Positions 11,482 through 25,845 are shown, counted from the stretch's first letter. The stretch: DNA of 64,000 nucleotides from Allolobophora icterica (GCA_963556255.1 OY744606.1:5723127-5787126), one strand, 5' to 3'. Notes: generated by a model from the sequence alone, not told the origin. Numbers and translations are program-made.

Positions 11482-13269
11482 CTGTCGTTAACAGGTTGGC
11501 ACAAGTGAAACATACAGAGTCTGCCAATCACGTTTGAAACTACATAACAAAACAGAGCATGATTTGTATCAACAAGTTCTTTAAGAAACCGACCACTCCC
11601 ACCATTGACTGTATGTCAATTAGGCCTTTTACTGGCAAGATCTTGGGATTTCAGAAAATGGAAACACTGGTTGTCTAGTAAACTGGAAGGAAATTTGATT
11701 AAATTGACTTTTGAACGTTCTCCACAAAGTAACTGCAAATGTCCAACCCGTAAGAGCTATAAAAGCTAACTGGTAACCTAACGGAGTCCCTGTTAAAGTA
11801 TATCACTTGGTCATGTGCTGTATGTTTCCCTTTTAAAGAATTTTTGTCGCGCATACAAATTCTCGAGTGCAAGTACTTAGGTCTCAAGTACGAACGCGAG
11901 TACAAGTATATGCCTACTTGAAACTATATATACTCGAATTGTACTCAAGTACAAGTACCAAGTACAACATTTCTGCAAACGAAAATGATATATGTATGTA
12001 TGTATGCAATTATATAATTATATAAATTTTAAAATCGATATCACCCACCTGCCAAATATCGCCGACTCAACAGTCAACAGTCTGTCAATCACGGAAACAA
12101 CCAAGACAAGCGAAAACTGATGGTAGGAAATTAAACGAAAATTAAATGAAATACATAACAAGCTGTAAAGATATTGGGGCCTAGGTCATTAAACATTGGA
12201 ACACGTACATACCATCGCCGTATCAACTCCGCCACTACCAATCCGTGCCAATAGTGTTAGGTAGCGCTAGTCCCAAGCCTAGAGAAAGGAGGAGGGCGAC
12301 GTCAACGACCTTTGCAGCCATAAGGTGTCGACAAACACTGGAAACTATACTAAACAAACAGTGAAAACAGTAAGAAATTACTTTAGACGTCAGTGGCCTT
12401 AGCGGCCAAGGTTTCGTTAAACACTGGAAACTACTGATTGCCAGCGCTTAAAGAAAATCACGGGACTAATCCATATTACAGCGAAAACTGCAAAAAACGG
12501 TCTTCGATGCCATAAGATGTTGTTAAACATTGGGTAAAATAATGCTCTTACAACACACCTTTTAAATATAATAATCGGACGTTATATATATCTGCTCTAA
12601 CGCACAGTTTTTGATAACAGAGCTCCAATCACGCGATCGGCGGTGGAACGAGAAGTCGGCTACCAAAAGTAAAAGAAGCTTAAAGGCTGACCGATAAATG
12701 CTATTTGTGGGTAGGGCCTACATGGAATGTCCGCACTCTCTGGGCGGAGGGAAAACTAGATCTGCTGGAGGCGGAGGAGGAAATGGCGCGATAATTATAA
12801 ACGAGTGCTTTGTGTAAGGTAACAAAGATTCTGTCAATACAAAAAGGTATATCGTTCTTACATATACTCGTACAACAGACAAAGTAAAAGGCGATGCATT
12901 CACAACACAGTACATCAATCATCATAAGCAAATGAGACGTTGATTGACAGGCCCATCTAATCCAGTACAAGAACTTCTAAAGCGCCATTGTCGTAATGCT
13001 CGAGCCTACAGTCGATGGTCTCTATACTATGCAAAATCGTTGTGCAAGCCAACTTCCATGGTGCATGTTTTTCAAGTGTCGAAGGTCAAGGAGTCGGAGA
13101 AGACACGGAAACAGACTATAATATTATATGCAGTGGAAATGAGTCTAGGAAAAAATTAGTTTTTCGCCGAGACCTTAAGGCCAACATGGACTTAATATAT
13201 AGTTTTATAGAGCCTCTGATGAGGTGAGAAGCTCCTATTTTTCACCAGGTGCATGAAATATATAGAAGT

Positions 13270-13445
13270 TTTACTCTGGTGGGCTCATACACCTGGAACA
13301 AGTTTCCCAACCACCTGCAACATAGCTCCTCGGCCTCTCTTTGCCTCGTTTCTGCAAACACTTGAAAACCATGCATTCTGTTCGATCAGGAGCGCCTGTG
13401 ACGAGTCTGTCTTGAAATGGCGCTATATAAATTTGCATTAAAAGT
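13270..13445 (+). pseudogene. LINE 3'-end fragment
   Basis: Plus-strand sequence ends with CAGGAGCGCCTGTGACGAG and then TTGAAATGGCGCTATATAAA, the tail found on the CR1-like LINE and its relatives in this window. The preceding ~100 bp encode a degraded version of the LINE C-terminus (YTWNKFPNHLQ). It is a dead 5'-truncated copy. Confidence 0.5.
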
Positions 13446-14408
13446 ACCATTACATGGCGCAAGATTTGGACGTCCTCGTGTCACCCAGAAAGTTCTGAAA
13501 ACACAGAAGATGAATTGAGAACACTACTATGAAAACAATATCAGCAGACAGAAAACGAGAAAGGAAAATTACAAGAAACTTCAAACAGCTTAAAAATAAT
13601 ATAACTTATACTGAGAACCGTTGTTTCTGGTGACTTGCTTAATCGTCTGTCCGTTTATGCAAGAATAATAATTAGGATGATGTATTTGGATCAAGAAGTC
13701 GTCGTTCAACACTGGATAAAATAATGCTCTCTTTACACACCTTTAAAATATATACAACCCGATCTATATATAAATATTTAACCAACCGATATTAATTTGA
13801 TGAAAAGCAGAATGAAACGCGTTATTATACTCATCAAACGTTAATTACTTCAAGTCGAATTTACGAACTACGAATTTCAGTTTTAGACTGACCAGCTTGT
13901 GAGAAAAATTGTACTTTAATTATGTTAGCCAATCCGCCACTGCGAATTACTTCAAATTAATTTTAGCTGTAAGTTTTTTGGTTCTTTGAATTATATTTCT
14001 GAATTGTCGTCACCGGCCTTTGATGCTACGATGCATAGGACGACGTTAAACTTTGAATAATGAAAATTAATTAAATACTGCTAATACACTACAACACAAT
14101 AGCTCTATTATGCCACATGAACGATGACAACTGTTCAAAAATAATTTCTGAAAACCGCAACGAATTTTTTTTACCATAAGATGTCGCCAAACTCTAGATC
14201 CATCCATTAATACTTATAAACTGCTCTCAATAACACTGTTATACTTCACTGTTAGTGCCAGTCCCAAGGCGGAGGACGACGCTAATCATCCTTGTCATAA
14301 CACAGCATCCTTGACCAGCACCTAACTATTGTTTCCAAGTTGCATATAGAAATATGAAATTTGTTTTTATACTAGCCGGTTTAAAATCACACTAGTATTT
14401 TAATTATC

Positions 14409-14410
<2 letters not shown>

Positions 14411-14482
<72 letters not shown>
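14411..14482. repeat. (AT)n microsatellite
   Basis: About 72 bp of pure AT dinucleotide. Confidence 0.97.
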
Positions 14483-14485
<3 letters not shown>

Positions 14486-15207
14486 ATTATTTCTGCGTGT
14501 AAAGGACACTGGCAGCCAATTGATGTCGTTAAACGCAGGATTAAACAATGACCCATTTAGACACCTTTAAAATGAATTTATCAGGCGTTATATATAAATT
14601 TATAACCATTACGCCATTAATTACATGACGTACCAACATTAATCTATAGACTAACCCGTTTATAAACAAAACCGTATTTTAATTATGTTAGCAACTCCGC
14701 CACTGTTCGTATACTCTGGGATGCTCGGAAACCGTGCAAAACTGTCCCCTTCTCACGGCTTCTTTTCAGTTAAACACTTCTTCAAAATTTCTCAACTTTA
14801 GCCTTTATACGAAACTATTTTAACGACTGTCACAGCTCTTCTTATAGAAAGTTCGACCAATGAATTCACCGAATTAAACTTTACTCGATTATCTTCATCA
14901 GTTGCGCAAACCAAGTCAACTCCTATTATAAGGAACAGAAGGATGGTCTAGGCTACCCAAGGGATAGGGCCATCACCTCCACATACACATGTACAATTGT
15001 ACATCTATACCTAGTATGAGCATACAGCAATATATAAGTACAGAACGTGTATATGCATATATACGAATATACGTATACATATATACATATGTTCATTTTA
15101 TGCGTGTATGCATGTTGTGACTGGATGTACTGAATAAACACCCATACAGAATAACTCAGCATTACAAAGTCCGATAGGAAATCAATTTTGAGACAGCAAG
15201 ATAAAGA

Positions 15208-15909
15208 AATTGAAGGGCTTGCAGCAATAACCAGGTATGTCGGATTTTTTTAGTTTTGGGAAAATGGCTTCAAAGATTTGACACTTCAAACTGTTGTATC
15301 TAAGCCATTTTACGAGATATCGACAAGATGTTTGAAACACCGTCTGAGTTGTTATTGTCTTTCACGAAATTGTTACATAATGCAATGCAAAAGATAACTT
15401 TAATGTTTTTTTCACGACATTTTGCTTCATACCTGGTTATTGACACTCAATAACCCAACATCGCCTGCTGTTAGTCGACATACCTTATTCTTGCACCAAA
15501 TAGTGACCAGCACACAGTACAAATTAATCGCGCAAGAAGAAGGTAAGTCATCATAGCTACATTACAGTAAGAAAAAAATAACGCAAAATCAGTGAATTGT
15601 AGAGTAAGTAAGAGACAATAACCGGGTATGTCAAATAACCTGATTATTGCACCGGTTTCGATACAAAGAATACTAGAAAAAACGGCAATTTTTCTTTATC
15701 ATACCGGGTTATTGCATTGGAGTAATGCTGCCGGCTGCTAAATACCATATGTCGACAAACTGTTTTATCCAAAAGCCAATTCAAAAATGATCAGATTTGC
15801 ACCAAATTTGCAGGGTATATAGAATACAATATTTCAAGCACGCTGGCATACTTTTTCACATAAACCAGGTATGTCGACATACCTGGTTATTGAGGCAAGC
15901 CCTTCAATT
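15208..15909. mobile_element. Inverted-repeat (MITE-like) element with internal ACCTGGTTATTG repeats
   Basis: Terminal inverted repeats of about 36 bp start AATTGAAGGGCTTGC at 15208 and end GCAAGCCCTTCAATT at 15909, with AATAACCAGGTATGTCG and its complement just inside. Further copies of the ATACC[TG]GGTTATTG core lie near 15430, 15615, 15640 and 15700 in both orientations. There is no coding potential. The inserted target duplication is unclear because the palindrome runs into the flank. Confidence 0.6.
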
Positions 15910-16009
15910 GGTCTTGGAGCAGCATAAAGGCCTATACATATGGATATGCTTTAATACGGTAACGTATACTGAAGAAGAAGAGCAGTCCCTTAAGCTGCCT
16001 ATGAGGCAG

Positions 16010-16120
16010 CCATGGGTATGAAGTGTTAGTGACTTCATTTTCTTAGCCTTGGCATATGTGGGGGTGGCCAGTCCTCTCCCTCACCGTCTTGAACAGAAAC
16101 CTCGAACCTCGAATTTTGGC
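16010..16120. repeat. SINE-like fragment
   Basis: Shares TTCATTTTCTTAGCCT, GGCATA and CCCTCACCGTCT in order with the SINE-like segments at about 24190, 27970 and 39690. Degenerate. Confidence 0.45.
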
Positions 16121-16189
16121 CCTTGAAACTAACTACTATGCAGTACTACACTATCGAACACTCCTAATAACGTATCATAAACGTAAATT

Positions 16190-16262
16190 TATGTAGCGCC
16201 ACTTCAAGAGAAACTCCTCAGAGGCGCTCCCGACCTGACAACGCACAAACCACGATCAAAAG
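16190..16262 (-). pseudogene. CR1-like LINE 3'-end fragment
   Basis: Minus strand reads through a degraded C-terminus (FDRGLCVVRSGAPL) into TTGAAGTGGCGCTACATAAA, matching the 3' end of the LINE at 3496-6649. Severely 5' truncated. Confidence 0.6.
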
Positions 16263-16366
16263 AATGGTTTTCAAACGTATATCTTATATATTTAGTAATA
16301 TATATATAAACATGTATACATATACAGCTGTATATATATATATATTCCATAATGTATATATATATA

Positions 16367-18591
<2,225 letters not shown>

Positions 18592-18599
18592 ACTTGAAC

Positions 18600-19716
18600 C
18601 AGTGATATTTTCGTTAACGAAAACTAAAATTAGAAGTAAAAATAAATGATTTCGTTAACGAAAACTAGAAGTAAAAGTAGGAATTATTTCAGCAGAAAGA
18701 ACGAAATTAAGAATTGAATTAGGAATTATTTGCCGAACTAAAATTATGAACGAAATTAGGAATTATTTTCAGAAGTAAAATCATTTTACTTCTTGTGGCG
18801 CTTACGTTGAGACGAAGGCGAGTACCGGTAAAATTGCACGCGCTCCAAACAAAATCCATTGGAAAACCGGTTGAGATGAAGACGCTGCGCATACCATTTC
18901 TATTATCTTTGGTCTTCGTTGTCTAATAATTGTCCCCACTTAATTGCGTACCAACCATTGATATGTATTACTAGTTAATACATATCAGTGGTACCAACGA
19001 CCTCAGTTTCATACGCCATTTTATTTCGGGTTTGATCGTTAAATTGTAAAATTACGAGTTTATCGAGAATGTTGACCGGAAGGAAGCGAGATACCCAATT
19101 TTGGGTTTATCATTTCGACGAAACTACATGTGCAGGCTGATCTACATGCCAAGTACTAAACGGGGAAAATGATGGAATTTGTGGAACAGCACTAGCTGGA
19201 GAAATACAAGCAATATAAGTCTTGGAAGGGGATAGATGAATGGTAACACGCTGGCATAGCCTAAGAGCATTAGATGTTGCCGACTGACTCGAATAAATTC
19301 CGTCAGCGACTGCATATCGTTTTGGATATGGTTGTCCACACAGTAGGGCCTAACCGATTTCGCTGATACTAGATAATTCTTCGTTTCGTATTAATGATAA
19401 ACACACGACTCAAAATTCAAATTACCAGCATTGTAAGACTAAAGCTTCACCCCTTGTTTTACTTCAAACAGTTTTTTCTTTCTCGAGACAGGTTTGGTGT
19501 GCTTCTCTCTGCAAGCGTTGCATATGTACTTTTACAGCACGGAAATTAATAATTATTTGGAAAAGTAAAATTAGAAGTAAAATTATTTGAGAACTAAAAT
19601 AGGAATTAGAAGTAAAATTATTTGAGAAGTAAAATTAGAATTAGAAGTAAAATTCAAGCGCTCAGAACTGAATTAGAACTGAATTAGGAATTATTTTTAG
19701 AAGTAAAATATCACTG
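18600..19716. mobile_element. Non-autonomous hAT-type element
   Basis: Ends CAGTGATATTTT and AAAATATCACTG are inverted repeats. They are flanked by an exact 8-bp duplication ACTTGAAC (18592-18599 and 19717-19724). Subterminal DNA is full of CGTTAACGAAAAC and AGAAGTAAAA repeats. The 1117-bp element has no transposase frame. It belongs to the same family as the element at 42052-61197, which has related ends and similar internal repeats. Confidence 0.9.
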
Positions 19717-19724
19717 ACTTGAAC

Positions 19725-21078
19725 TATCCAAGACAAAGACAGGTGTTTTAATTCTACAAATTCTATGATCATGATGCGTGTTTCATTTTGGAAAAATAGC
19801 AATGATTTAACAAATATTTTAACTTAAGATGTAAATAATCTTTATGTAGAACCCGATTTTCTCCTAAATTATATGTAAATCACAATATGAAACAGTTAAA
19901 CTTTTAATGTTTTATCTTAAAAATTTATATAGCATCCGATTTTCTCCTAAATTATATAATTCAAGATACGAAACAGTAAACCTTTTAATTTTTTATCTTA
20001 ATAATATATGTAGAACCAGATTTCTCCTAAATTATATAATTAAAAATACGAAACAGTAAAAATTTTAATTTTTAATCTTAAAAATTTAAGATTTTGTAAC
20101 CTTCACTTTTAATTTAGGCTATATCAAATTTTGAAAATAGTTTGCTCTTAAAAAATTCCTATTGTTCCTCATTTCATCTAGGCCTACTAAAAAGTAAATA
20201 TTATTATGAGATGCATATATTAGTTCAAAATTTCTTAACTATAAAAAAATTGATAAAAACAGAAATTATTGGCTTTGATGTTTCTATTAAATTTTTCAAC
20301 GGTTGCCAAGTAGTCTCCCAGAATGAGGCAATATTTGCGAAAATATTGCATCAAGCCATGCGATGTTTCACATAGTAGCATTACTTTATTTTATAAATTT
20401 TTCTATAAATAGAAATTTCTAAGTTATCTAAAAACTTGAAGGTAGTTACGACAACGCCCTACTCTATAAGTTAGAACTATACTCCCTCTCTGTCTGACCT
20501 TTCTACTAACAGTGTACAGGAGGTGTACTCATTATAGCTGAGTGAGTTGGCTAGAAGGCGCAAGCCGAACGGAAGTCTCGAAACAAATTCCTGACTTTGT
20601 CGGAGATTTTTGACCTCTCGGTTGGTTGTTCAACACTAGTAAGTATAAATTTGGTTAACATCATGTACATTGTACAAGAGTTCTGTGCGATAGTTCAATT
20701 TTCACTCTTTTGAATATAGGATATGAAGTGGATATTCAAACTGTGAATTTAACCACGCATATGGCAACGTTTTAAAGGTGTCTAAAGAGACAGCTCTAAC
20801 CAATCGGCTACCTTGTTCAACGCAACACGGACTTTGTCCATATCGTGTAATTTTTGAAGCTCTACATGTTTGTGAGAGCCTATATTTGAAGCCTTTCTTG
20901 TATTCTGACACCACGTGATGAACGATTTGTTCTAAAAGAAATACTATATATGCCCATGTATCAGCAACCTGGTTTCCGAGGAAGGGTCATCGAAGAGGAT
21001 CTATAAAATGTCAATCAGTTACAGTGTACATTATATGAAATCACATCGCCTTGCATTCCATTATACCATCTTCCTTGT
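19725..21078. other. Non-coding, AT-rich internal repeats
   Basis: At 19830-20090 three tandem-like copies of a ~75-bp segment carry GATTTTCTCCTAAATTATAT or close variants, followed by ACGAAACAGT. A GTTTTAAAGGTGTCTAAAGAG motif lies near 20771. No gene recognised. Confidence 0.5.
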
Positions 21079-21345
21079 GGGACGTGGTGGCTCAGTGGTA
21101 AGTTCGGCGCCTTGTGACCGGAGGGTTGTAGGTTCGAATCCCACTCTATAGCCGCTGCGTACGGACCTTGGGCAAGTCCTTCACTCGCGATTGCTCGTGG
21201 CGCTTCGGCGTGAAAATTCCGGCACAGTATCAAATGCTGTAGTCGGGAGCGCCTCTGAGTAGTAGTAGACTTGAGGAGGCGCTATAGAAATATCCTAAAT
21301 AAATAAAAATAAAAATAAAATAAATTAAAATAAATAAAATCTTGC
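21079..21345 (+). repeat. tRNA-derived SINE with LINE-like 3' tail
   Basis: The head GGGACGTGG is followed by an A-box-like TGGCTCAGTGGTAAG (21088) and a B-box GGTTCGAATCC (21131-21141), showing RNA polymerase III tRNA ancestry. The body contains CCTTGGGCAAGTCCTTCAC, a segment shared with other SINEs here. The 3' part GGGAGCGCCTCTGAGTAG then GAGGAGGCGCTATAGAAAT closely matches the 3' end of the CR1-like LINE, ending in an A-rich AAATAA repeat tail. That match suggests the LINE machinery mobilises it. Confidence 0.85.
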
Positions 21346-21690
21346 TACACTAAATAGCAATTCATCACATTACGTTATGCCTATACATTGAGTAGCGTTG
21401 TTATTTCGCCTATAGCATCGCCCAGGATTGCATTACATGACATAGAATAACATTATATTACATTACAGTGTATGTTGTTACATGAAATTGCACTTCAATG
21501 CCTCACATAGCATAGCATCAATTATATTACCTGACGCTGTTTAACTTTACATTGCGTGGTTTTGCATCACATTGCTTCACATCACACAAAATTACATATA
21601 TCAATACACTGAATCGAGTAACATTACCTAGATTGCATTATCGACAGGCTCTTGGTCGACGTACCTAAGGCCGGCAGGCCATGACAGGCC
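21346..21690. repeat. Degenerate CATTACA-rich low-complexity DNA
   Basis: Irregular ACATTACATT and CACATCACA words recur over ~280 bp, a decayed minisatellite. No gene. Confidence 0.5.
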
Positions 21691-22022
21691 TTTGGCCGAC
21701 CTACCTATTATTGCTATTATTACCATTATGACTGTAATCGGTATATCAGGGGAGGCACGAGGCCGTATTCCCCGCGTTCCAAAGCGATCTCTGTAAGCAA
21801 ACGGTTGTTTAGTTGCTGTTTAACGACACTGTGTCATAACAAAGATGATTAGCGTCGCCCTCCTCCTTACTCCAGGCTTGGGACTGGCACTACCACAAGC
21901 AGGGTTGTGGCGGAGCTTAAAATGAATGGATATCGGGAGCCCGGGTTACGCAATTTAATTTAAGCAATTCAGTTGGGCAGAACTTAGCAAACGTTTTTCC
22001 CTGGTTTGCGCTTATATATATA

Positions 22023-23400
22023 CACTGTGAACGGAAAAAAACCATACCTCTCTTATTACTACGATAATTTGTGTAATAATTTGCATATTTTAATAAAACG
22101 TGGTGGAACTTCAGTTTAAAGGATATGAATCACATGACTATTATTTTTTAGTTATAATGTGTGTTCAAAATGTCCTCCTTTGGCCTCAACACACGCACAA
22201 AGACGCGCTCGCCACTGACTAATTGCTGAATCGATTACAGCTTGATCAAATTCATCCCATGCCTGAGTTATACGTTCACGCAGTTCTCCGACATCGCGCA
22301 CCTTTGTCTTGTAAACTTTTTCTTGCATCACACCCCAGATTTTGTAGTCCACGGGATTAAGGTCCGGGCTATTTGGAGGCCAAAGTGTAGGGGGTATGAA
22401 ATCTGGAGTTTCGTTTGTAAGAAGTTCAACAGTATCGCGAGCTCGGTGTGCCGGAGCACCATCCTGTTGAAACGTATAATATTCAGACAACTCTCGGATA
22501 TCTGGTAGCAATTTCTGCAGCAACAAAACATCACGGTAGTACGCACCATTAATTTTAACCCCAGGTTCCACGAAGTGTATCGCTGTTCTGCCAAGCGCCG
22601 ACACACCGACCGAAACCATTACTGTCTTGCTGAATGTCGAGCGTGTGCGTAGCAATCGACTCGCAGGGATGTTTTTCTTCAGTGTTCCGAGGGCAGCATA
22701 CAGGCGATCATTTTGACTATTTGAAGGTGAAGCAACAGTGAACAGCTTTTCGTCGGTGAACCAAATGAAATGTACTAAGTTAGCAGGATAGCGAATCAAC
22801 AACTGCCTTGATCGCTCAAGCCGTGCCTGTTTGTTGGCCTCCGTAAGTTCAGTCGCTCTTCGTTTCTTAAAACATTTTAAACGAAGATCAATCTTCACAA
22901 TTTCATTCACAGACGTTTGAGAAATGCCTACCTCTCGTGCTATTTCTCTTTGTGTGAGATGAGTTTGTGGCCTGTCTTCTTGACTCAACACAAGATCTTG
23001 CACCTGTTGGATGTTTTCGTTATTTCTTGCAGTACGAGGTCTACCGCTGCCCACTTGACGCTTGCATGAACCAGTTCTATCAATCTTTTGCAGAAGGTAC
23101 TGTAGTCCACCAAGTTTCCATGCTTTACCCGGAAATTCCCTAAGAAAACGTTTTGCACTGTAATTCTGATTCTGGCGTAAATATTGTATTACGATTCTAT
23201 CCTCTTCACTGAACGCCATTTTGTAACGGATGTTTTATTACAAATGACGTCACGGGCACGTCAATTTTTAACTGCTTTAGCGCATTATTATCTGAGATTA
23301 TAGTTTGGAATAAAATAGTTTTAAGCTCAATAACATTTTCAATATTTGGTGTTAATTTCCCTATTTATGGTAGAGGTATGGTTTTTTTCCGTTCACAGTG
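22023..23400 (-). mobile_element. Complete mariner/Tc1-type transposon
   Basis: Perfect 29-bp terminal inverted repeats begin CACTGTGAACGGAAAAAAAC and end with the complement. The element sits between TA dinucleotides (22021-22022, 23401-23402), the hallmark target of this superfamily. It holds one full-length transposase frame on the minus strand. The repeats show no divergence and the gene is intact, so this copy looks recent and possibly active. Removing it restores the W-P junction seen in the related array units. Confidence 0.95.
22152..23219 (-). CDS. Mariner-like transposase, DD37D
   Basis: DDE/D transposase of the IS630-Tc1-mariner superfamily, cutting and pasting the surrounding element into TA sites. 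The 355-residue frame starts at an ATG 181 bp inside the right inverted repeat. The N-terminal half contains helix-turn-helix DNA-binding segments, including the GSGRPRTARN hook and LTQREIAREVGISQTSVNEI. The catalytic core shows the first Asp in WFTDEKLFT, the second in QQDGAPAHR and the third in SPDLNPVDYKIWG. There are 37 residues between the second and third Asp, the spacing described for maT-like (DD37D) mariners. No stops or frameshifts occur and length is normal. Subgroup assignment needs a tree. Confidence 0.93.
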   Translation of the reverse strand: MAFSEEDRIVIQYLRQNQNYSAKRFLREFPGKAWKLGGLQYLLQKIDRTGSCKRQVGSGRPRTARNNENIQQVQDLVLSQEDRPQTHLTQREIAREVGISQTSVNEIVKIDLRLKCFKKRRATELTEANKQARLERSRQLLIRYPANLVHFIWFTDEKLFTVASPSNSQNDRLYAALGTLKKNIPASRLLRTRSTFSKTVMVSVGVSALGRTAIHFVEPGVKINGAYYRDVLLLQKLLPDIRELSEYYTFQQDGAPAHRARDTVELLTNETPDFIPPTLWPPNSPDLNPVDYKIWGVMQEKVYKTKVRDVGELRERITQAWDEFDQAVIDSAISQWRARLCACVEAKGGHFEHTL

Positions 23401-24189
23401 TATATACTATAGGATCGGTTGACATTGTTTAAAAGGTGTCCAAAGAGAGCGCCCAGAACAATCGGCCAAGAAGGATCCAGAATTTAACGACATCTTGTGG
23501 CAACAAATTTAAGGCCGCTGACTCTTTGTTCCTTCCTCATGTTCTCTGCCTTGATCAAACGTCCAAGATGTTACTCCTCTCGATGCTGGGTTTTCTCCTT
23601 CAGTTTACTGTATCCATCCACCACCAGCCAGTCCACCATCACCAGTCTAAATTTTCCTCTCGTTCTCTTTCCCTCCATTTTTCTCTCCATTATAGTTCTC
23701 AGTAGGGAATCCCCTCCCCGCATGTGATCAATCCACTTCCTCGTTTTTTTCTCTTATAGCAGCCACGAGAGATATTTCCTGTTCCACCTTATACAACACC
23801 TCTTCGCTTGTTTATGCTCAATCCAACTAACCGTTTCCAGCCTGCAACCGACCCACATTTCCAAAGCCTTCAGCCTTCTGATATCATCTGATAGTCCATG
23901 TGTGTGATCCGCACAAAACCACACTCCGTATAATCGATTTAGCCGTTCTTTTCTTTGAGTTGACATTGAGTCCTTCATTGAACTCCTTTCGTTTCATATT
24001 GTAAGCGTCTTTGCCAATCCTAACCCGTCGTCTTCTCGTCGTCTGCTCATCGTCTTATTGACTTATTCGATTATATATGATCTAGCGTATTACACGTATA
24101 AATAACATCAATTTTTAGCGTTTTAAAGGTGTCTAAAGAAAATTGCTGATCGCTCCAGTTAGTTTTAGCAAGGATAGCATTTTTATTTT

Positions 24190-24420
24190 CCTAGCCTCGG
24201 CATACGAGAGCGGGTGGACAGATTTGAACCCCGACCCTCACCGTCTGATCTTCCCACCGACAGTGTACGGTCAGTGTACTCCTTAGAGCTGAGTTAACTA
24301 TGTGGAGTAGATGGAGCAGAAATCCTGAAAAATCTGCCTTGGAGGATTTGAACTCCCGACCTGTCTGTTGACAGTCCAGTAAGCTAACCGCTAGATCATC
24401 GCGCACGTCAAGGGAATTAA
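24190..24420 (-). repeat. Tandem tRNA-like SINE segments (block S of unit 1)
   Basis: Minus-strand sequence contains two B-box-like words, GGGTTCAAATC-type near 24225 and GGGAGTTCAAATCC near 24350. The second follows GCGCGATGATCTAGCGGTTA, which resembles a tRNA 5' half. Equivalent segments occur at 27970-28205, 39690-39815 plus 41100-41195, and 37120-37175. Confidence 0.6.
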
Positions 24421-24499
24421 ACAACAAATAAGAGTTTAATTGCTTTTAAATAGTATTGCTTCGGATGTTTCTGGCGCGACAGTTATTGCTGTCATTAAG

Positions 24500-24655
24500 C
24501 GCCACGGTTTAATGACAAAGCCTCAATCGATGGCGATGAGCAAAATTGTACTCAATGTTCCTGTACACAGTAACCGTCGCAGTGGAGGCTCGAAGCCGTA
24601 TACTCCGCGTTAGGAGGCTAGGCTATCGCTTTAACCAATCGGCTATACCGACTTA
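24500..24655 (-). repeat. tRNA-derived SINE fragment
   Basis: Minus strand starts GGTATAGCCGATTGGTTAAA (A-box-like) with GCTTCGAGCCTCCAC in the B-box position, then CTGTGTACAGGAACATTGAG. Better-preserved relatives are at 37305-37432 and 41335-41490. Confidence 0.55.
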
Positions 24656-25845
24656 TATATATATATATTAATCACATATTCAAGGTATCTAAAGAGATAC
24701 CTTGAATCCTATAACCAGTCAGTGGGTCCAACAGTTTAACGAAATCTTATGTCAATAAAGGCCGTTCACGTCGATAAAAATTATTTCTGAGCAGTTCTCA
24801 ACGTTCGTATGGTATAATGAACATCTTTATTACGTCAAAGAGGCAGAAAGAATTATTAACCAATACCAAAATGAGAAAACACAAAGCATCAGTTAAAATC
24901 AACAGCAGACCAGCTTAGTGTACACATGTCATCAAACTTGACTAACCAGGGCGAATGTGCGATTAAATCGCATCGTGTTTTTATTCACGCATGCCAAAGC
25001 AAGGCAATCATCATTATGATGGTACACCTGTTAATGCCCTTCTCACAGTCTCCGTGCATTTTGTTCCAAACAAATCAGTGACCGCGTCCCAGGCTTATAT
25101 AGCATCGGTCGACGACGTTTTAAAGGTGTCTACTGAGAGCACTCTAACCAAATGGCAGTAGTAGTAGCACTTTCAGTTAAACGAGACTGCGCGATAACAA
25201 AGATCATTGGCGTCGCCCTCCTCCTTTATCCAAGCTTGGGACTGGCTTGCCAGAGGTAAGCAGTGCCGGAGTTTAACCAATAGGGTACAGTGTCCCGTTT
25301 TCTTTAATTTGTTAACAATAAGGTGTCGTTTCCGAGACATATATTGCAGCGGTTCACACCATTTTAAAGGTGTCTAAAGAGCGCACTGTCACTACTCAGC
25401 TACGTCTTACACCAATATGAATATTCATCGAAAGAAATTTGAAGAAAAGCATTCAGGCGTTTCTCTTCTCCCTTGTCCAATGTTGAAGTCCTTTGTTCCG
25501 GCTGTGTGAAGCTAAACGAATTCTGGGCGAAAATTTCCGAAACATTGCTCTGATGGGTTCACGTTGAATACACAGGACTGGAAAATTTGTTTATAAAAAT
25601 AGAATTGTTCTACCGATATCACTTTCTCCTGCTTCTTTATGGTTGGTTCTAATTGCGACTGGATTACGTAAGACTTGTGATTAGGACGAAGATGGAAGGG
25701 GTGGCAGAGAATTGTTCCACCACTATGGGTCGCGTTCACGGAAACCTTTAGCTTTTAAACGCATATCATCCGGATATGCTGTAAGGCCAGGCAGTCGTTG
25801 TATGCATTACACATTTTAAAAGCTCATGGCTTTAAGGGCACAAAC

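Larger units (their letters stand above)
11482..15207. other. Non-coding, decayed dispersed repeats
   Basis: No gene. Contents include a cluster of AAGTACAAGTA-type repeats at 11862-11970, a GGAGGAGGGCGACGTCAACG module at about 12286, reverse-oriented AGACACCTTTAA modules near 13740 and 14552, and a short CR1-like 3' end at about 13270-13445. The rest is unrecognised AT-rich sequence. Confidence 0.45.

Noticed and set aside
21079..21160. Functional tRNA gene
   Set aside because: A- and B-box words are present, but the arms do not form a proper cloverleaf and the sequence continues into a SINE body and LINE-like tail.
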